Assembly (NCBI GenBank): GCA_004764695.1
Contig: SMSO01000014.1
Location: forward strand, 5,214,845-5,278,844
Direction of reading: 5' to 3'
DNA from: Schizochytrium sp. TIO01
Taxonomy: Eukaryota; Sar; Bigyra; Thraustochytrida; Thraustochytriidae
Length of the DNA: 64,000 nt
Under the pieces are notes generated by a model. That model did not search any database. It saw only the letters and a program-made list of their open reading frames with translations, and had not been told where the DNA came from. How positions within the stretch are numbered: the first letter of the stretch is position 1; each line of letters begins with the position of its first letter. This document shows positions 58,608 to 64,000 of the stretch, piece by piece. The translations under genes and the position numbers were made by a program.

Positions 58608-59522
58608 ATGCCAACTTACGAGAATACGTCTTCGAAAGAGCGCCCACTAGTACTGCTCAAGCTCGGCGGGGGGGCAGTTAGTAACAAGCGGAGCTTATGC
58701 GAGCCCAATAAAGAGGCTATTGATACCCTGGCAGCTGCAGTAGCAAGAGTTTGGGAAGAGGGTACTGACGTCATCGTTGTACACGGTGCAGGGTCTTTTG
58801 GCCACTTGCGTTGCCGTGCCTGGCAAGTTCACAAAGGAAGAGCCGACGTAGATGCACTCTTGCAATTCCCAATTGGTGGTGATGATTTGGGTTGTAAGAG
58901 TCAGGACGAAGCTGTAAAGCAAGTTAGAATTGACCTGCTGAAACTTCACAAGCATGTACTTCTTGCCTTAGAAAAGCATGGGGTTCCTTGCCAGAGCCGA
59001 CCCATGCATGCCCTTCCTGTACTAAACACCGGCATGGACTTTGAGGCAAACTTGCAAGAGCTTTTTAAAGGTCATAAGGCACCAGAACGCTATGTAGATG
59101 TCACCTTTGGCGATGTTGTGAACTGCTCCGCACCAAAAGATTTTGGAGTTCTGTCAGGGGATCATATCATGGCCCGCCTGGCAATGGATCTTCCGCAAGT
59201 TACACGCGCTGTCTTTGCTGTAGACGGAGTCCAAGGTCTTCTTCGGAGCCCTCCTGTAGAGGGAGAAACACAAGACCTTGTATCTGAATGGCATCCTGGT
59301 GAACCCTTGCCGGGTGCACATCATGATGCTGCCATCGACGTCACCGGGGGAATTGGCCTCAAGATGGTTTGTGCTGGAGAAATGGCGCAACATGGAGTCC
59401 CAACTCGTATCATCTATTCAGATCCCAATCGCGTGATTGCTGCATGCCGTGGCGAGCCCTGCATTGGAACATTGGTCTGTACTTCTGAAGAGGGAGAAGA
59501 GAAACAAAAGGAGAAAATATGA
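58608..59522 (+). CDS. IPK: Isopentenyl phosphate kinase
   Basis: An amino acid kinase-fold enzyme that phosphorylates isopentenyl phosphate to isopentenyl diphosphate with ATP. The frame is open 21 codons upstream, but the first ATG is at 58608, giving 304 residues. Motifs: KLGGGAVSNK (18-27) for ATP phosphates; HGAGSFGH (59-66), where the last His is the diagnostic IPK residue that contacts substrate phosphate; GDVV and FGVLSGDHIMARLA (168-192); VFAVDGVQGLL (202-212); and DVTGGIGLKM (244-253). In plants and some protists with a classical mevalonate pathway, IPK salvages isopentenyl phosphate; in archaea it serves the alternative mevalonate route. A decarboxylase partner is not in this window, so which applies is unknown. 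Confidence 0.95.
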   Translation: MPTYENTSSKERPLVLLKLGGGAVSNKRSLCEPNKEAIDTLAAAVARVWEEGTDVIVVHGAGSFGHLRCRAWQVHKGRADVDALLQFPIGGDDLGCKSQDEAVKQVRIDLLKLHKHVLLALEKHGVPCQSRPMHALPVLNTGMDFEANLQELFKGHKAPERYVDVTFGDVVNCSAPKDFGVLSGDHIMARLAMDLPQVTRAVFAVDGVQGLLRSPPVEGETQDLVSEWHPGEPLPGAHHDAAIDVTGGIGLKMVCAGEMAQHGVPTRIIYSDPNRVIAACRGEPCIGTLVCTSEEGEEKQKEKI

Positions 59523-59692
59523 ACTTGCGCCTCTTTTGAAATGAGACACACAAATTATTGCACTCTAAGAAATAATATATCGCGCGCCGTGAGATGAGTC
59601 TTCCAGGCCATGGAACTGCTAGAACCTGAGAAACATTAGCACTGGCAGCCAAATTTGCGCTCGCACCCTGAGCTTGCAACCACCTTTTACTT
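59523..59692. other. Short convergent 3' spacer
   Basis: Only 170 bp separate the IPK and BUD22 stop codons, so the two transcripts' 3' UTRs probably overlap or abut. Confidence 0.6.
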
Positions 59693-61174
59693 TTAGTTGT
59701 CGTCATCAGAGTCGTCATCACTTTCGTCGAACACCATCTTTTTACCTTCGAAGGCCACAATCTGGGGTTTCGTCTCCAACTTAGCTTGCCAGGACGGGTG
59801 AAGATTCTTCGTATCCTCCGCTGCTGCTGCAGGGGCTGCGGCGTCACCACTCTTGGTGTTGAGAATGTCAGCTGCAGTTGCGTCTGCTCCCTCGCCAGCT
59901 GCAGCTGTAGCTGCAGCTTTGCTATCTTTCTCGCGTTTAAGTCTCTTGGGTGGGGGGGGTGCTTCTCCTCGAGCAATGGCCTTGCGGCGCTCTCGGGACT
60001 CTTTGATGGCAGCTTGACGCTGACGCTCACGTTGTCCCATGCGGTTACGCGGTTTAGAGCTAATTTCAGCAAAGGGGTCATGCGGATCTACTCCGATTAC
60101 CTCAATTTGGTCAGTGTAGGTTTGTGGATGGCGAAGACGCCAGTGGGTCAGCCGAGCTTCCGTTGTTAGGAATCGCGCCTGGCATGTACTAACTCCACAT
60201 GGAATCTTACGCGCTTTGCGTGCCTCTTCTGTATTGGACGCGGCACGAGCTTCACGCCGGCGTCGGTTTTTGAGAATCTTCTTGCGCGTTCGCATGTAGT
60301 CAACACGCTCTTCAAGTTTCCGCACAGTGGAAATCACGGCCTTATGTTTCTTGAGACGATCCTCAAATGCTTCAAGGATGGCAGTGCGCGCCTCTTCAAT
60401 ACCCTCCTGAGCTTCCTCTCCTTCGTCATCTTCATCATCCTCATCCGCTTTGGCCTTTTCATATTTGTCGCCCTTTTCCCATTCCTTCTCGAGCTTCTCA
60501 GGAACTGAAATCCCTGCACTCTGAATCAACTGCCTTGCGAAAGGGCGATAGTTAAAGGCCTTTAGCACGGACACTTTGCGTTGAAGACGTTTTGTATCTG
60601 GGGTTTTCTTGGCCAACTCACCATCTCCCTTCTTTTTTGCCTCGGCTGCGATGCGCTCGGCTGTGTCGCGTCCGCTCTTTAGTTTACGAATGGCCTTTTG
60701 TAGTTCAAAGCGGTGGACTTTCTTGATAGCTTGACAGATTGATCGAGACGGAAGCAACAGCATCCCTTTTAAGCGTGCCTCTTCTGCGCTGGGTTCAGTT
60801 TTTTTGGTGTTGTTCTTATTCCCGTCGTTGTTGTTATCATTTGATTTATCACCCTTTTTACCTGCACCGGTTTCACTGGTTTCTTCTTCGTTGTTGTCGT
60901 CGTCGTCCTCATCATCATCTTTCTCTTCTTTCTCTCCATTTTCTTCGTCACTTTCGTTGTTGGACTTGCTAGACTTGTTGGCCTTGGTGGTCTTCAGGTT
61001 GTGGTTCCCGTGGTCGCTGTGGTCGCTGTGTTCATCCTCACTTGAGCTGTCACCATCTTCTTCTGCGTCTACATGGACTGCTTCTTGATCCACGTCCTGC
61101 TCCTCTGCAGGTGAGGAAGCAGACGAGGATGAGGACATGGACTCCTCTTCCTCCGAGCGCACTCTCTTTGCCAT
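59693..61174 (-). CDS. BUD22/SRFBP1-family ribosome-biogenesis protein with an embedded C2H2 finger
   Basis: A 493-residue protein from the ATG at 61174. Residues 1-130 are acidic and Ser/Asn-rich with basic patches, typical of nucleolar proteins. The BUD22 part begins with SICQAIKKVHRFELQKAIRK (145-164). A coiled, basic middle follows, then RMGQRERQRQAAIKE (378-392), which matches the family's N-R-x-GQR motif. The C-terminus has LHPSWQAKLE (458-467) and FEGKKMVFDESDDD (475-488), the BUD22 hallmark. In yeast Bud22 acts in the small-subunit processome and 18S rRNA maturation. Between the middle and the GQR motif lies a C-x4-C-x12-H-x4-H finger (C326, C331, H344, H349), which I do not associate with this family. 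It converges on IPK. Confidence 0.85.
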   Translation of the reverse strand: MAKRVRSEEEESMSSSSSASSPAEEQDVDQEAVHVDAEEDGDSSSEDEHSDHSDHGNHNLKTTKANKSSKSNNESDEENGEKEEKDDDEDDDDNNEEETSETGAGKKGDKSNDNNNDGNKNNTKKTEPSAEEARLKGMLLLPSRSICQAIKKVHRFELQKAIRKLKSGRDTAERIAAEAKKKGDGELAKKTPDTKRLQRKVSVLKAFNYRPFARQLIQSAGISVPEKLEKEWEKGDKYEKAKADEDDEDDEGEEAQEGIEEARTAILEAFEDRLKKHKAVISTVRKLEERVDYMRTRKKILKNRRRREARAASNTEEARKARKIPCGVSTCQARFLTTEARLTHWRLRHPQTYTDQIEVIGVDPHDPFAEISSKPRNRMGQRERQRQAAIKESRERRKAIARGEAPPPPKRLKREKDSKAAATAAAGEGADATAADILNTKSGDAAAPAAAAEDTKNLHPSWQAKLETKPQIVAFEGKKMVFDESDDDSDDDN

Positions 61175-63822
61175 CTTTGCTCTCTTCCTTGTCGCTCCGA
61201 TTTGATTTGCTTTGCTCTTTCTCCTTCACTCGTTCTGGTTCTCTCTTTCTGTCCCTTCATTTTCCATCACCTTCAACTTATCTCCACCTTCATTCTAAAG
61301 CCTTTTACATAGTACCTACATAGTAGGTAGTAGGTATATCACCTGCTATGATAACTCATAGCAATACTGAGCCAGTATTAGTAGGCTCTGCCCTCCCTAC
61401 CACTCTCACTAATCACTGAGTTAATTAAAAACTCTATGACTGAGGTTAAAAACCGCAAGCTCAAACAAGCACTTAATTACTCTCACTAGTCAGAGGTACT
61501 GAGTTAAAACAGTTTAATTTGAGACAAAAATTCAAGCCAAAACAATCACTCAACAAGCAAGCTACCTAGGTACCTACCCCTATTATTTTAATTCAATTCG
61601 GTACCCTAGAATGTCTAATATTTGAGTATTAGTAGCTCAATAGTAAAACAGATCACATACCTACATGAAAAGTCATCATCTACGATGCACAAACGAATCA
61701 CAAGTATCCTTTTTGAAAGTATTCATACCCAAAATGCTCAAAATAGAATGTTTGCAAATAGCAATTAGCAAGGCTAAATCAGAGCTATAAAAGAGTTCAA
61801 ACATGTGTTATTCCAAATGCAAAAACCAATGTGTCACTACTAACATCAATCTATGCTTGTTTCTAGCCTGTATCAAATATTCCTGCTCCTTTTCTATTAT
61901 TTCTCGAAAAACAATCCATAATTAATTAAAAGGCAGTTACTGATTATTATGAACTTGCCATTCATCGAATACATGAATAAAATTTAAACCGCATTTTCAA
62001 GGAAGGTATCATCATGAACATTGCAAAAATGTCGTCAAATTATTGCTGACGCCAGAGTAACACTGGACCAGCGTTGAAAAGCGTAACATGGAAATTCGTC
62101 ATTTTTTAAATGGGGTTATAAGTCTCTCGTTTAAGAAATTACTCAGCTATAGTTGCACTTTGACAGCTAAGCATCTATCTAACGGCCTTTACATTTGGCA
62201 ATGTTATCAATTTTGGTATCCCTCCGCCTTTGTGTTGATAACCTCTCTTTCAAAACTACTATACCTAATAAATTATTCGTTAAGCCAAACCTTGAGACGC
62301 GTCGATAATGTTTTGCACTACCACCAATCAGTAAGGGAAAACATAGTAATATGGAAAATTTGTTAAACGCTATGCTTTGATTGTATCTTTACAATAACAA
62401 AAAAAAATTGTTATTATCAATTTTAATTTTATTTTTAAATAAATTAAAATGATAGGAGTAGACTCAAATTAGGTTGTCCAGAGTCGTGAACCTTTGTCTT
62501 CACTGTTATGTACCAACTTTCAAGTTGGAAAAATTGAGCCATACCAAAATTTTATGCGACTAGATAAATATCAAGTAGAGCCGAAGATTCTTTGCCAATG
62601 GAGTATCTACTACTTCGCTGCACCTGTAGAATATCACTTTCAAGAGGAAACTCATGTTTAAGTCTTTGAGAAGGAATAAAACATTGCAAACCGTAACAAT
62701 TTGGAGCGGGAGAAGCGCAGAGGCGAGGCTCAACAAACATAAGAGTTTGCTTCAAACACAGGTTTTGATCTAAGATAACTGCTCACGAATCAACTATTAG
62801 TCAAGTGAGTCAGCTCCAATCAGGATACTTTTAGCTGGGGTATTACTCCGCATGTGTCTTTGTTCTAAACTCACCTCGCGCTATTGAGCTTTATTCAGTC
62901 TCGGTGACACAAGTGACCGAAGAAGGTACGATTTTAGTTTTGTCACATGATAGAGTCATGCTGGGCTGCTAGTGCTCAAATAGCAGCAAGTATATGTAGC
63001 AGTAGCTATGTGCCTTATTCTTTACTACTTTTACATCTTTTTTATTGTGTTTTGGGTTTTTTGTTTTGTTTTATATACTAACATTACCGCTGGCAGAAGT
63101 ACTATTAGTGATTACTCATAGTATTTTGTAGGACTGTAGAAGGCACTTGCTAAGATCCACCATCGTCATTCATGTTTGTGAGTCGCACCCCCCCTGAACA
63201 AGAACAACTCTGCATATGTAGATGATAGAGCGTAAAGTTCATTTCGAATCTGCTCGTTTGCCCGGCCTGGAGTACGAGCAGGCACGCTCGTGGAGTGTCC
63301 TTCTATATCCGCCTGCCTGCTGCTGATTACCCGAGTGCTATCACGCACTAGCTTGGGCTCAAAGCTTTGAAATAAGAGGGGATTCGCCATTCAGATTGCA
63401 AGGTTCTACGAAGTCTGAAGAATCAACTGCCACCTTTCGCTGTAAGAAACCATTAATCCCGAATTAAATACGTTGCATAAACGGGCTCCAAGGATTAACT
63501 CGACCTTTGGCAGTCAGTTGTTTGCAAAATATTTCTTATTTGCCTTGGATCGACTTTGGGAATCTGAATCTATATCTTCACGTAAGCTAACTTGCCTAAG
63601 AGCCGAAGGTCGACGCCTTACAATTTTAAGGAAACATTGTCTTGTGCTGCACCCTTCCTTTGCCTTGGGTAGATCGCTAATCGTTACTCTCGTGTAGTCC
63701 TGATACCTTCATACTTAGTCGATTTCTAAGTGTAGTGCTTGAATCTCCTTCATGATAAAGCATCCGTTATAGACTTTGCTGCACTTTGAAATTTTAAAAG
63801 TGCTCTATTGTCGAACGCGAGA
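61175..63822. other. Intergenic spacer
   Basis: About 2.6 kb of AT-rich DNA between divergent genes, with TACCTAGG words at 61560-61580 and a poly-A/T patch near 62400-62450. Small frames at 62088-62366, 62552-62755, 63166-63390 and 63473-63697 show no domain. Confidence 0.4.
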
Positions 63823-64000
63823 ATGTCAAGTCACCGGCTGCCTAGAAGAGTGTCCTCTTCGGATAACGGTGCCAGTGTAGACAAAGATGGACCTGGCCCA
63901 AAATTAGGGAGAACAGGCTCCTCAAGAATGGCCTTCCCGGTTATCACTGCTGCATCTAAATTTCTGCGAAGCACGCAAGCTAGCAACCGCAGAATGTCTA
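63823..64000 (+). CDS. Start of an unidentified gene, truncated at the right edge
   Basis: An ATG at 63823 (GAGAATGTCA) opens a frame of 59 codons that is still open at the last base. It starts MSSHRLPRRVSSSDNGASVD and continues Ser/Arg/Gly-rich through MAFPVITAASKFLRSTQ. Base composition rises in G+C exactly at the ATG, as for other genes here. It is probably the disordered, possibly targeting N-terminus of a longer protein. No domain is visible yet. Confidence 0.55.
   Translation, partial: MSSHRLPRRVSSSDNGASVDKDGPGPKLGRTGSSRMAFPVITAASKFLRSTQASNRRMS

Noticed and set aside
59410-60081. 223-codon minus-strand frame
   Set aside because: It is a shadow of BUD22 and the IPK 3' end in another frame. 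The BUD22 frame carries the recognisable motifs.

Overview
This is a nuclear segment from a unicellular eukaryote. It carries UBA5, CCT6, SPC3, BUD22 and Bfr1-like genes, mostly as long uninterrupted reading frames with good ACCATGG-type start contexts. At least one gene (SPC3) is cut by six short GT-AG introns. Most coding DNA is GC-richer than the AT-rich spacers, which are full of microsatellites. Density is about one recognisable gene per 4 kb. These traits, the UFM1 and P-type cyclin genes and a flagellate-style LRR protein fit a heterotrophic stramenopile, possibly a thraustochytrid. That placement is inference, not something the sequence proves.

Layout. 1-4.8 kb: a left-truncated nitroreductase (-), a seven-exon signal peptidase subunit SPC3 (-), and an F-box gene (+) divergent from SPC3. 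7-9.4 kb: a polyQ/LRR/polyD protein (+). 10.7-11.1 kb: a small PX-domain protein (-). 14.6-18.1 kb: UBA5 (+) converging on a quinone oxidoreductase (-). 20.4-22.0 kb: a Bfr1-like coiled-coil protein (-). 28.8-30.4 kb: CCT6 (+). 31.9-33.6 kb: an unidentified spliced gene (-) and a P-type cyclin (-). 33.6-46.1 kb: a gene desert with a few open islands that look like gene remnants. 46.2-49.8 kb: a large coiled-coil protein (+) that needs two +1 frame changes. 50.9-52.7 kb: organellar threonine dehydratase (-). 56.6-57.5 kb: a low-complexity, probably N-myristoylated protein with a PPxY motif (+). 58.6-61.2 kb: isopentenyl phosphate kinase (+) converging on a BUD22/SRFBP1-family protein (-). 63.8-64.0 kb: the first codons of a gene that runs off the right edge.

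The genes do not form one pathway. They are ordinary housekeeping functions: ER translocation and protein folding, ufmylation, isoleucine and isoprenoid metabolism, ribosome biogenesis and cell-cycle control. I see no phage-like, CRISPR-like or defence island and no complete transposon. The most unusual items are the doubly frameshifted coiled-coil gene with a 53-residue tandem repeat, the micro-exon SPC3 gene, candidate ultra-short introns, a repeat-rich tail on UBA5, and a C2H2 finger inside a BUD22 protein.
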